Source: Vespa crabro (lineage: Eukaryota > Arthropoda > Insecta > Hymenoptera > Vespidae). Taken from it: a stretch of 64,000 bases of DNA. The stretch's first letter is position 1. Each line of letters starts with the position of its first letter. The translations under genes were made by a program, and so were the position numbers. Below, piece after piece: positions 1 through 41,499 of the stretch. The notes beneath the pieces were generated by a model that was not told the DNA's origin, made no database searches, and worked only from the letters and a program-made list of their open reading frames with translations. Location: positions 4,212,742 through 4,276,741 of the forward strand of contig NC_060958.1 of the NCBI RefSeq assembly GCF_910589235.1, in the 5' to 3' direction.

Positions 1-275
1 CGTACTAAAGAACGCGTTTCTCGTCGCGGATGCCGCTTTTTCCCGATGAAACCTTCATTCATCCAGCCTGACGATACGATCTCATTGAGAAAATCGCGCG
101 CGTCTCGCGTTCCACCGATGCCGGTTTAATGAGCGTCAAGAATTCTTTTAAGAGAAAAGAAAGACTTGTACCTATGTATGTATGTATGTATGTATGTATA
201 TTCGTGTTTGTGTGTGTTTTTATTTATGTATGTATGTATGTATGTATATTCGTGTTTGTGTGTGTTTTTATGTAT

Positions 276-340
<65 letters not shown>

Positions 341-562
341 CAATAAACGTAGGAACGAGAACGTTTCTTACAATCTTCTTGTTACTTCTTACGAGTATAT
401 AACAAAAAGAAAAAGAAGATAATCTTAAGTATTAAAGTATTATCATCATTCATATATATGTATGGTTACGTACGGTGGATTTTAAAAGAGAGAATAAGTT
501 GTTCATTCAACGACGAATAAGTCGAGTATAGACTTTTAATCATTTATTTCTTTTGTTCGTAG
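1..562. other. Non-coding flank upstream of the first recognised cv-c exon
   Basis: No supported coding exon. Bases 1-130 are CpG-rich (several CGCG steps) and unlike the repeats that follow, so they could be an unrecognised exon or regulatory segment. Bases 173-336 are a compound microsatellite. Confidence 0.6.
173..336. repeat. Compound (TATG)n / 48-bp unit / (TA)n microsatellite
   Basis: TATG tetranucleotides alternate with a TTCGTGTTTGTGTGTG block seen at 201 and again at 249, giving a 48-base period. An uninterrupted TA run follows to 336. Confidence 0.95.
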
Positions 563-29701
<29,139 letters not shown>

Positions 29702-32338
29702 GACGAGTATACCGTGCAGTGTGCGACGCTGCACGGTGCTTATCCATTTTATCAAGAGACCGGGAAGACCATGAAGGAATCATGACGATTCAATTTTAAG
29801 GTTACAATCAACGAGGACTGATGATAATTTTATTATATTAATAGATTAATCCCAAAAGAATAATAATAATCGTCATCGATCGCGAATTTCATTGTTTTAT
29901 TACGTCCTCGTTGTTGATACGTCAGAATTTATTTTTTATCGAAGAATACGATATATTGAAATTAGAATGAACATCGACGTTGCCAATTATTTAAACGATA
30001 AAGAAAATTTTACGAGCGTAGATATATTTAGACTTTTAGATAGATGTTTAACCTTGTTCGGGATCTTACAAATTCTATGTGTCATCGATCGACATGGAAA
30101 AAGGAGGAGCGATCAATGGCTATAGTCTATTTTCAGACGAAAGTTGTTGCCTATAATGGCGACTAGACCAATATAACGATTCGAATGTTGATGTTTGATC
30201 GTCTAAAGAAAAAAAGAAAAAAAAAGAAAATGGAAAAAAAATATGAATATTTTCGAGTACACCGTCTCATATGAAGAACGTATGTATATGTGTATATATA
30301 TACACATACACACACATACATACACGCATACACACACATGTACGTATCTTCCATTTGATGAAATATTAAAAGTTTAATCGAAGACCATTTTGGATTTATC
30401 GAAACGGTCCTTCGTCAATGTGTATTCATTGTATAGCTTGTAAGTAATTCGAGAACTCACGAGATATTTCGATATATTTTTTATTCATTTTCCGGACCAA
30501 ATGCTAATTTTTGTATTGTATCATATCGCCTCATATCGCGTTTAAATATAGATATATCACGTCGAAAGAAATTATATTCTTATGTAAGTATTACACAGAT
30601 ACATAATACGCGTAAAGAAAATGGATGTATAAATATCGTGTATGTACGTATATATGTATGTATTTATAGGTGTAAGTTTTGTTGATTTAGGACATTCTGA
30701 TCAAAGTGCATTCTCGCGTACTTCGTTACATATTCGCTAATTATAATTATGTTATTGTCATTTCGCGACGAGCGTTAACCAAAAGTGAATTAAATCGATG
30801 ATATGTATTTCGGAACTCGATGTTTTATTATCGATATGTAAACGTACATTCGCACAATGCATGACGCTTATTCGAATTTCGTTTGGAATACGATAACGAA
30901 GAGGAGCCGTTTTTGAACTCGCATGTCAATCTGATACTTAATGTTTACAAAAAATCGTCGTTTTATGACATTTAAAGGCACTATTCGCTTGAATATGTCC
31001 ATTAATCGTAATATACGTTATCGATAGAACGGAGCCAGAAAAAAAGAAAAAAAGAAAAGAGAAAAGAAAAAAGAAAATTGTTATTGAAGCTTTTATTTAC
31101 ATTTGATAATGGTGTAATGAGAATTTTTAGAACATATGCGTGTAATGATGGCATAGTAGGTAAATTTAGGGACCATCTTCGTTTCGAGCTTATTATCAAA
31201 TGATCTGTGCGTAAGACATACTTCCCAGGAATAATAAAGAAAAGGAAAAGAAAACAAATCCATATTTTAACATAATATACTAGTCACTTACATTAGTTTA
31301 AATTGTACGTTCGATAAATGTATAAATTTCTCTTTCGTCTTTTTTTTTCTTTTTTTTTTAACATCATCTCGTCAAAGATATTTAAAATAATATTATTATA
31401 ATTATTATTAAGTTTATTGTTGCAATTGAAAGAAGATTGTAGAAAACTTTTTTCGACAATGATTTCGATCATCTCGCGAACGTCGATACTGTTTTTAAAT
31501 AAAGTGAAAAATCAAGTGCAAAGGTAGTAAAAATGAGCATTACATTTTCCAAAAATATGATATTATAGAAATTCTATGATACGAACTGTATGTATGTATA
31601 TGTAATAAAATTATTGCGTCTAAAAATAAAGAAAAAAACAAAAAAAAAAAAAGAAAATGGAAGAAGAGAAAAGAAATTTTGAAACATGATAGAAAGAATG
31701 TTGTATTTTATCGTGTCTGTAAAGTACATATGAACGTCTTTATTCTTATAATCTATGTTCCATTAGAATGTACATATGTATATTACATGATAATGAAATG
31801 GAATTATATATTCATTAAATGGCGATTCTTTTTGTTAACGACGTTTTTATCTTTCGTTTAAGTTGACATTCGTTTTTTTATATGACCTCCTAACCTTCTA
31901 AAGAGATGAATAGCAAATCATTTTTATCCGTATCATAAGCTCCTACGAAACTTATATGATTTTCAATTAACACATACATAGATTCTCGAAAGTGACGATA
32001 GTTTGTTCAATGTTACGAGTTACTATGGAGATCAGTGATAGTACGTTTGTCGCTGCCATCGCCTTAAAAATCAAGCAAACGTTTAATTCCCATTCACGAT
32101 TTTGATTCTTCGAATCTATACGATACCACTCGGCTGTCATCGATAAGAAAAAAGAAAAGTTATTAATTAAACGACGATTTTTAATTAACATTAAACAGAA
32201 GTCTCGTCTAATTTACAAACTTATTAAATCTTTAAAGACGTAAGTAATTATATAACTTTTAAAATGCTTATTAAAAATAAAAAATCTTTAATTTCGTGAA
32301 TTTATGTTCATTCAATTGGATTTTATATTTTGAAAAAG
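29702..32338. other. cv-c 3' untranslated region and intergenic DNA
   Basis: AT-rich, without supported coding sequence. AATAAA signals on the plus strand at 31233, 31498 and 31604 are candidate cv-c poly(A) signals, implying a 3' UTR of up to about 1.9 kb if used. A TATG/TACA tract with inverted halves lies at 30281-30340. The right end holds the CFAP298 promoter region. Confidence 0.65.
32019..32032 (+). promoter_or_regulatory. Near-consensus X-box upstream of CFAP298
   Basis: GTTACTATGGAGAT matches the RFX X-box (RYYNYY, two-base spacer, RRNRAC) at all constrained positions but the last, where T replaces C. It lies about 320 bases before the CFAP298 ATG. RFX factors control ciliary genes in animals; binding here is inferred. 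Confidence 0.3.
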
Positions 32339-32350
32339 TAGAGAAATAAA

Positions 32351-35300
32351 ATGGTACGACTTCACGTGAAAAAAGGCGATGAGAGTCAATTTCTTTACGA
32401 AACGCATGTCAATGCTATGGTGGAAGACGTTTTATACGAGGTCACCATAATTTACAACGGCCGTTTGAAAATTTTAAGAATATGTTACGGTAATCAATCT
32501 TTAAAGAATATAATTATAATTATTCTTCAGAGAAGAAGAATCGTATCGAATATAAGAGTGTAACAACACATTGCATTTTCAAATTACACGACGTTAATTT
32601 ACAACAACAACGCTCACTGTAGATAATGTTGTAATTTATTCATACGTACAAGATCGATGATTTCGTTTAAATTTCTTTCAAAAATAAAAAAAAAAAATAA
32701 AGAAAAAACATATAATACGAAGATCTACGTGCCGGTAAATAAGACCCTAAGGGAATTTTCTTATCATTCTAATAATTTCTTTTTTCCCCATATTTTACCA
32801 ATAGTTGCATTGATGTTCGTTAACATATATCTCTAAGAGTCCTACTAAGAATATTAACGCGAGAAATCCATTAACGATTATCTTAGAGGCTTCACCTGCT
32901 GTTTGTAATAAGCCGCACGTAATAAGAAGTCGAGTTTCGACTTTATGAACCTATTCATTCTCGGCGCCATGTGATATTAGTCACACGTCTCGCCGGGATA
33001 ATAATTATTAGTTGGTGTGTTACGCTTAATTGGCCTTCGTCCGATTCTCTCTTCTCGTTTTTTTTTTTTTTTTTTTTTTTAATAAATAGACCATACATAA
33101 GAAAGAAAGGGACATAAATAACGTGAAAAGAAAATGAATTTCTTAGAAATCGAGGATCTTGCTAAGCATGGCACAATGTTACCACCAAACATAATGGGAC
33201 TTACGGAGGAACAAGTAGAAGAACTTAAACTCAAAGACGAATGGGGTGAAAAGTGTGTACCCATGGGTGGATGGACATTTAACAAGGATGGTGTAGGTAC
33301 GTTTAGTGATCTTTTCTTATTTTTTTCATGATATATATCATCTAGTGAAAATTACAAAAAAATGTCAGATTCATTGAATTGCAATTATTAAATTTATCAT
33401 TGTTTTTATATATAGGTCGAAGGAATGGTCGTCAACCGAACGAGAAAATGCAACAGATCTTGAAGAATACCGTGGAAGATGCTAGAACCATGATATCTAA
33501 GGTATTTTAATGGATCGTTAAAGATAGATACGGTCGTTTAAGTTGACATTCCTTGCGTTTCGTAGAAATTGGTGCAACAAGATAAACTGCTCACGCAGAA
33601 AATCATTCAAGATGCGCTCGATATACTTAGGGGAGCTGTCACGATAGTTTATCCAATGGGTTTACCACCTCACGATGTTATACGCCAAGAATTTGAGAAT
33701 ACCGAGAGTCTTACTGGAACTCAAGCCTCTTTAGAGGTAAAATTATTGATTATATTGAGATCATCCTTTTTTTTCTTTTGTATAAATTAAACATTTTCTT
33801 GATTGACGTTTTAAAGATTTCAAATTCTATTTTTTTCTTAATTTATTTTTCAATGTATGAAATTTTATTGATCGATTATATTACAAGAGTATACATAAAT
33901 ACATACATACGTTCTATATTTTTCGTTAATCTATAAACGTAAGTGGAAATATATACACTCTACGTATCGACAACCTTGCTCGAGCAGCACGCCTGTGTTT
34001 ACATTTCTTATTAGTCTATGGCAACGATCGTTGTACGATCATTCCCTAACCAACCTTCATACGGTAAACATGTATTTTCCAAGAGCATTCGAATTCAAGC
34101 ATTAAAACTTGATATAATTTTACAGTTCTATTTCATATTTTCTTTATAATATTAAAACGTGAAATATTAACGCATAAGATGTATTTAGTTATAAGCATGA
34201 ACATTTTATCCTTCAATTGCGATGTATTTTGTAATGCGTTTTTATCTACATGATGAAATATCTTTTCCTTCTGTCTCTTTTTCCTCCTTAGGTAATAGAC
34301 ATAAGTTTAGCGCAGTTATGGTTTTCCGGTAAAGAAATGATACAGGGAAAAAAGTTGAAGAACTTCTTAGGCTCAAACGAGAAGACGAAAGTCATCGTGA
34401 AATTGCAAAAAAGAGGAGCTGGTATGCCGGGACGAGAACCTTTGATGTCGGAAGAGGAACGAAAGTTATTGATGTTGCACGCCTACAAACGACAGGAACA
34501 GATTAAGGTAAGTACTTCTTATTTAAAAAATTTTTTTATACATATTTTTCTCCATACGTCTTCAAAAGAAGCATCGCGAGTCTTAGTCCGTTCACCTTTG
34601 AACGATAAGCTGTATAATATTTAATACGAATTTCTTGATTAAGTTGGTACCTAACTTATCGACCATATAGACATATAGAACCCTTAGTATCGATTTTATT
34701 TCTCGTAACTACTCTATAGCTATTTTTCATCAAGGTACGATGTTACCATCGAAATCGAGATGAGTCACGTTGATACGAACAAATGCTAACGCTACTCTTT
34801 GAATCAATCATGCGTGTTTGCTCTTAAGATGCCCTTTTTAAAATAAGCTAAGCAGATCTGAATGTCTTACGTTTCTTATATATATACATCGAAATAGCAT
34901 ACAAACAAACTTGTCACGTTTGTTTTTCTTTTTCGTCTTTAAACTAAGCTTAATTTTTGAATTCAACACAGAGAGCTTATATAAATAATTATGTTTGTAT
35001 TCCCTTTACGGGAAATCACAGATCCAATTATTACTATTTTATTATTACTATATAATTATTCGAATTTACGCTTATAACATACATATATAACATAACACAA
35101 CATATATTGTTTGCTCCGTATTAATAAGAAAAGTCCGAGAAAGATGATATCAAGAAGGATTCTTGATCTTACGTCATCGTCGTCCATTTTGAAAAAGTTT
35201 TATTAATACACCCGTATCTCTTATGATACGATCCTTCTACTCAAATTTTTCTCAAATGATATTTATTTTTTGTGTATTTCAAATACAACGTTCGTTTTCC

Positions 35301-35444
35301 TTCTTTTATAATGTGAAAGAAGATAAAAATAGAAATAGAAGAAAAATCATTATCACAGCATCTTCGACGAAGATTGTTGAAGAACAGTATCTAGGAAATC
35401 AACCTACGTACAATAACGAACAATCAATAATAAACTTCTCGTAA
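32351..35444 (+). CDS. Cfap298: Cilia- and flagella-associated protein 298 (C21orf59/Kurly)
   Basis: Exons 32351-32489, 33147-33296, 33416-33501, 33566-33736 and 34292-34507 join in frame to 254 residues. A possible last exon at 35373-35444 would make 277 (human 290). Blocks typical of the family are MVRLHVKKGDESQFL, IYNGRLK, EIEDLAKHG...LPPNIMGL, LKLKDEWGEKCVP, GRRNGRQPNEKM, LRGAVTIVYPMGLPPHDVIR, ENTESLTGTQA, and GSNEKTKVIVKLQKRGAG...REPLMSEEE. The start is supported by the family N-terminus and an in-frame TAG at 32339. The protein is cytoplasmic and is required for outer dynein arm assembly and planar polarity of motile cilia; in insects, sperm flagella and chordotonal cilia are the likely sites. 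Exons 1-5 are secure, but the conserved WAD-containing C-terminus is not found. Confidence 0.93.
35373..35444 (+). other. Weak candidate terminal exon of CFAP298
   Basis: After an AG at 35371-35372, 23 codons remain in phase with the preceding exon and end at TAA. The peptide starts IVEEQYLGNQ, loosely like the family's LEExxxxYLNSxWAD tail. The polypyrimidine tract is poor and the Trp-Ala-Asp core is absent, so this may be chance. Confidence 0.3.
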
Positions 35445-36821
35445 GGGAGAAAATATTACGAATTGTTTAGAATGATATTTCTGATAACTAATTTTGGTAC
35501 GTCGTTTTTTATTTATTTTATAAGTCAAAGAATACCAAATGTACTCTCTATTACCTCTCAATTCGACAATCACTTTAATTAATAATACGTAACGCATACT
35601 CTCTCTCTCTCTCTCTCTTTCTCTGCAATTTGCTTTTGCATCGCCCATCGTCAATTAATTTCATCTCATTACTCCATGAAATTAAGCGTTTTACCACATC
35701 TCTAGCTTCGCTCCTGAATCGAAGGTGGAAGAGAGAGAAAAAGAGAAAGAGAGAGAGAGAGAGACAGAGAGAGTACCATAACAAAGATTTTCTTGTAAAA
35801 CGGTCACGTTTTCTTGGAGCCACAAGGGAAATTGCCAACTCGTGAATTTTCATGAACGTCACGAAAGAGGATGAACCACCAAACTATTAGATAAAGCTAA
35901 TTATACATATTTCTTTTTTTTCTTTTTTTTTTCTAATCTTCCCAGCAATACGAAGATATTTATATAATCTTGATCATTCGGGTAGAGAACACGTAATGTT
36001 TTTATAGAAAGCCATCACATCGAATGTTTCCTTTTATCTCCTCTATAAAAAATTTATTTCCTCAACGTTTACTATAAAGAAACAATATCTTTCGACATTG
36101 TACAAGTTAAAGTCGAAGCCGGAGTGTACAATGTTATGGTTAGAATATTTTGATTACATTTTTAGAGAAATTCATTAACCATTTTCGGTCGATGCTTTGA
36201 AAGTGCTCACGCAGTTCCACTTTTAATTTATTTATTTTATCAAAATTTAATGTAATATTTGTTTTTGTTAAAAGTAAATAAAAAAGGGAAAAGGAAATAT
36301 TTAGAGACGTGATTTTGTAGTAAAATTGATATCGTGGATTGCTAATTTAACTTAAAATTTCTTTTGAGAAGGTACGCCAAATCGATTTTTTTTGACTCTT
36401 AGCTCCACTGCGTATAATATTTTATGGGAGCCACGTAGAGTATGAGAAATCAACTAATTAGAGGGCGGAACTTTGCTCGGAATATTATCTCTCTCTATCT
36501 GTCTCTCCCGTTCTCTCTCTTGGTGACGTAGGAAAGGCTAGTTCGTTGATATGTATACAAAGCAGCTATTAAAGTATAAGTGTTCGCACGATCTATAATA
36601 GAAAGCGATGGTATTGCGATATTGATCAAAGAGAGAGAAAGAGAGAAAGAACGAGGTTCGAGTTCTCTTTTGTGACGGACGACCGAACTTTCGTATTAAT
36701 AACGCTACAATGATTTTAGTCGAAATCTAGATTAACTTTTCCTTCAAAATTTTCTTATCCATTTACTCTTAATTAAAACTCAGACAAAGCTATTACGTGA
36801 TTCACCAAAAATAAATGAAAG

Positions 36822-36833
36822 GTTTTATTTCTT

Positions 36834-36881
<48 letters not shown>

Positions 36882-36889
36882 TTTTATTT

Positions 36890-36931
<42 letters not shown>

Positions 36932-36944
36932 CAAAATAAAATCT
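36822..36944. repeat. TA microsatellites with a 15-bp perfect inverted repeat
   Basis: AGATTTTATTTTGAT (36879-36893) pairs perfectly with ATCAAAATAAAATCT (36930-36944). The TA run between them is itself self-complementary, so the whole segment can form a long hairpin or cruciform. A similar TTTATTTCTTTGATATA block at about 36822 precedes the first TA run. Confidence 0.9.
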
Positions 36945-37143
36945 AATCTCATTCAATTAACAAAAAAGAAAAAAATAAGTAAATTAATTAAATATTTTTT
37001 TTAAGTCAATTTAAATAGCCTTTTGTAATCCATCAGATTAAATAGTAAATAATTCATCGAAGGTATGTATGAAGAAAATAAAAAAGATCAATTAATCGAT
37101 TTAATTTGCATTACTAATATTCGATTCACTTTCAGGGTGATTT

Positions 37144-37144
<1 letters not shown>

Positions 37145-37195
<51 letters not shown>

Positions 37196-37203
37196 CTCTC
37201 TCT
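37145..37203. repeat. (CT)n microsatellite
   Basis: CT run with a CTTT interruption. Confidence 0.9.
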
Positions 37204-38659
37204 GCAATTGTCAGATTAGCAACGACGACTCCTGATATCTCGATGTAAGTACATGTCTCTCGGAGAAATGCAATTGACAGGACACACTCGGCCTCGACCC
37301 ACATACGTCGCGTGCTAGTGACGATATAAACGCATTTATTTCAATTTTTTCGCTGGTTAAATCGATAATAATACAATAAGATTAATATCGACGTAACATT
37401 TGTCATTGAAATAATGACAGTTTTGTTGGAAATATCGATACAAGTTTTTACACGACTAAAATTTTTTCTTATAATTATTGTAAAAATATATTTTCTGTAA
37501 ACAACGACATTTTCGAATTTCTTTTTTACAGAAATTCTTTTACGAAATTATTTTACGTAATTTTTCGTATGTTCAAATTTTTTCAAAAAATTTATCTAGA
37601 ATAAAAAAAAGAATATCTATTCAGAGAAAACCATCGACATAATTTCATTATAACTTTAACTTTGAATTTAATTAATCGTTAATTAAATCCGGTGTATCGA
37701 TCTGCTCACGCAACGTAATTACGCATTGAAATATAATCGTTAGTCTGTTACTAAGAATATCACGATAGGAAGCTATAGCAAGCGATAATTTTCTTTCCTT
37801 AATATTTTAATTTCTGTAGATTGTTAAAAGGATTAGGAGTATTTAACAACACTGAATCTCGATCTGACCACACTGCATCAATGTTGTATTGAGTGAATAC
37901 ACGAAATCGGTAAATTGAAAGGATTCATCAATTTGATTTAATTCAATTAGAAATAGGCTAAATGAGTTTTTAATTATTTAAAAATTTATTTTATAGCATG
38001 CGCATCATAGATTACATTTGAAGATTATTGTAGTAAATTTTTAGTGGATCGAGACACGCAAGTAGTCACGTAATATCGTTTTCCAAGCTTCTCACGAAAT
38101 TCAAAAGTAAAAAAAGAGACTACTTTATCCATAAGATGCAAGCTATATCTTCGTTTACGTCGATGTAATATCTCGTAACAGTAATTTGAGTCTAAACTAT
38201 AAACTATCAAGAAATATCGTCGATTTATCTCTCTTTATCTTGAAATAAAAAGAAAAAGGTAGGAAAGTAATAATATTAAAAAATAACAATCTCGAATAAA
38301 CAAGAAAATATAATTTTTCACTTTCTAATAGTAAGTAATAGAAAGTATAAATAATAGATAAATGATACAAATTTAAACAAACATTTTTTATAACTCGTTT
38401 TTTTTGGTTTTTTTATTGCATTTTTTTTGTATCTTCAATCGAAATTCCAATTGAATTTCTATTCTTCCACTTGTCCCTCCAGGTTTTATTCCATGGTTGT
38501 TGCCATATTCGTCGAGTCGCCTCGGGAGTAGTGCGTGTGCGTTCTTCCCGCGCATGTGTTTTTTTTGGGTGGGAACGTGCAGTCCACGTATATCGATTCG
38601 CTTCTTTTAACAGACAGACTTAATTTCGCTTGGGCTTTGGTCGTCTCGTATATGTAACA

Positions 38660-38672
38660 TACATATAAACAA

Positions 38673-38703
<31 letters not shown>

Positions 38704-38935
38704 CATACGTACATACATACATACTTACACACACACAAACATATACACAATATACATACATACATACATACTTACACACACACAAACATATACACAATAT
38801 ACATACATACATACATACACGCATCACGCATCACGCATCACGCATCACGCATCACGCATACACATACACACATATACACATACACATACACATACACATG
38901 TATACATACATACATGAAAACATATGAATCAAAAT
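38660..38935. repeat. Complex ACAT/ACAC repeat with 47-bp and 7-bp units
   Basis: TA and ACAT runs, then two copies of a 47-base unit starting CTTACACACACACAAACATA (38724 and 38771), then six copies of the 7-mer CACGCAT (38819-38859), then CACATA repeats. Confidence 0.95.
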
Positions 38936-39541
38936 AAAAAAAATCGACTGATACAGTATATTTACTTTGGAAAGAGACAAAGAAAATAAAAGAAGTAACA
39001 AAGAAAATACAATTTTTACGATATACATTTATTACAGATCGTTATCATACAAAAAAGATACAATTTTTTAATGTTTCTCCATTAATAGAAACATTTTTTA
39101 GACAGTTACATAATGTGGCCACATTTTTATTCGGATATTTCTTGAACTAAAAGATCACGAAATTTTTATCGCGATCAATATCTAAACGGAAGAGAAGGCA
39201 CATAGATTAACAGTGAATTTAGAGATCGGTAATTTATCTTGGTACGTATATGTTTTTGTTTTATACATGTAAGAACTTTCGTTATATTATTTTTTTTGTT
39301 TTTATTTTTTTACACTCGCTTACCACGGAAGATATTCAATGAAATTCGTTATATATGTAATCTCATAAAATATTTTATACGTATAGTCGAAAAATTGCAA
39401 TGATGAGAATGTTAAATGTGAAATATAAGCTGACACCGATATACATTTCTAATCAATATTACATGTAATTAGATCGTATATTTAATGTAATATTTTCTTT
39501 TCTTATAATTTTCAAACGATTATCGGCTTATGGATCATACA

Positions 39542-39585
<44 letters not shown>

Positions 39586-40761
39586 ATTGAACATAACTAA
39601 TACTTCGTTCTGGAAACAGACGATGATTAAGCGGTCGTAAAAAACCACTATACTCTTGTGCCATATATCTATATGATTACTCTCACGAATTCTTAATGTC
39701 CTATGCAAATACGTCTTGCTTTTAATTAACGCAATGAGACTTTCGAGAGTCAATATATCGATCGATGGCGTATCGAATAATTCTCGCCGTATAGAAATGC
39801 TTTGAATTATGATAATAATAACGTTTATTGTTGATTTTCTTTGAACTATAATTCAGTTATAATTTTGATTTCGAATCGATAACAAATTTTATGTTCGTTA
39901 CTTTCGCCATTCATTATACGCGATGTCTCAGAATATTGGGAAATATTTTAGGGATGATTTCAACGCATCTAAACAATAAAAATAATTCACAGAAACATAT
40001 TTGATTTTGTTTACGAATTATAGTGAATATGATTTTTAACGAAGTCCATCTGCTTACTTTTACAAGAGATATACGAAATGATTTTCTTGCTTTTGAATAC
40101 AACACTGCAAAATATCTTACTAATAACTTTCTTTTCATATGTTCTGATGTTGATTGGATTTGCTGAAAAATTTATTTAATTTTTTCATTTCATTGAATTT
40201 CATCAATTTAACGAACGAACAATTATTGTGATAAAAAAATTCGCTCGTAACTCGAAAACGAAGTCAAATATGACATATTGTTGTATGCATTCTTTTTATT
40301 ATTTAGATGTGTTGAAATAACTCTTAATATATCTCCATATTCTTTAGACATTCTGCATAATAATGATAACGATGATGATGATGATGATAATAATAATAAT
40401 ATATAAGTAATACATGTATAGAAGAATATCCGTTTGTGAACAAATTATATTATTTTCGTTCAATTTTTCGATCATCTTAAAGATTTCTTTGTTTCTTTTT
40501 ATTTATTGTTTTTATTTTTTTCTTTTTTTTTTTAAATTTTTGTTTTAGTTTTTATTCTTCTTTTAAAGAAAATTAAAGGCAGTTGTAGCTGTTGAACTGA
40601 CATACAAAGTTATACATTATACACAGATTAAGTAAAATACTCTTATTCTAAAGAAAGTTCTCAAAAAATAAGAACTCGTTTCAAAAAGACGATACTTATC
40701 TTTTACGTTAACGCTAGAGCGTTAAAAAAAATTTTCGTAGAACATCCCTTATTTCGTAACA

Positions 40762-40767
<6 letters not shown>

Positions 40768-40814
<47 letters not shown>

Positions 40815-40860
40815 ATATTTATATATATATATATATGTATGTATATATTTATATATACAT
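40768..40860. repeat. (TA)n / TATG microsatellite
   Basis: TA run, then two near-identical TATGTATGTATATATTTATA blocks. Confidence 0.9.
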
Positions 40861-41499
40861 AGGTCTTCTCCTAAAACTACTTTTGTACATACACGAAAGC
40901 TTGTTACCGAAAGCCGATCATGTAAATTTAACTCTTTTATATTAATCTTTCCTTTTTTTATATCGATAATAATCGATAGGAACGACAGAGTAGTACGGAT
41001 TTCATACAGATATTTTAGAAAATGTCGGATCGGTTTAAGTTTGACACGCAATGGTCACGATACATCGAAGGCAACAGTGATCTAATTATTATAAATATTT
41101 CTCATAATAAATGCACAGTATATAAATATACAGTTAAATACATATATTATAATTTGGCCCCTATATGGGTATATTTGTGTATGTATTTAATATCTTTTTT
41201 ACCTTTCTTTTTTTTTTCTTTTCTTTTCTTTTCTTTTCTTTCCGTTCCTCTTCCATTCAATTTCATTCGAATTATCGCGTCAGGAAGACGATGTGTGTAA
41301 TAAGATTTGTAATCTTAGCTTTTTCTTTCATTTCCTTGCTTTTATTTTCCTTGCGTCTATAAACGTATTTCGATGTTTTGTCGATTCTTTTCTATTTGAT
41401 TTAGTTTTCCTTTTAGAAAGAATCTTCGGCTTCGTCCGTGTCGATCAATGGCAATCTTTCGTATTTCAAGGAATTGCTCATGCCGAGCGGTGTAAACTG

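Larger units (their letters stand above)
34508..41499. other. Intergenic DNA between CFAP298 and the TipE-like cluster
   Basis: About 7 kb, very AT-rich. Apart from the weak 35373-35444 exon, nothing coding is supported on either strand. It holds a TA hairpin (36835-36944), CT/GA tracts (35600-35625, 35732-35774, 37145-37203), a complex ACAT-type repeat (38660-38935) and TA tracts (39543-39577, 40768-40860). Minus-strand AATAAA at 41341-41346 fits the poly(A) signal of the five-exon TipE-like gene. Confidence 0.7.

Noticed and set aside
41022..41300. Plus-strand ORF beginning MSDRFKFDTQWSRYIEGN, considered as CFAP298 tail
   Set aside because: Trp context does not match the family tail, no suitable acceptor, and it degenerates into poly-Phe.
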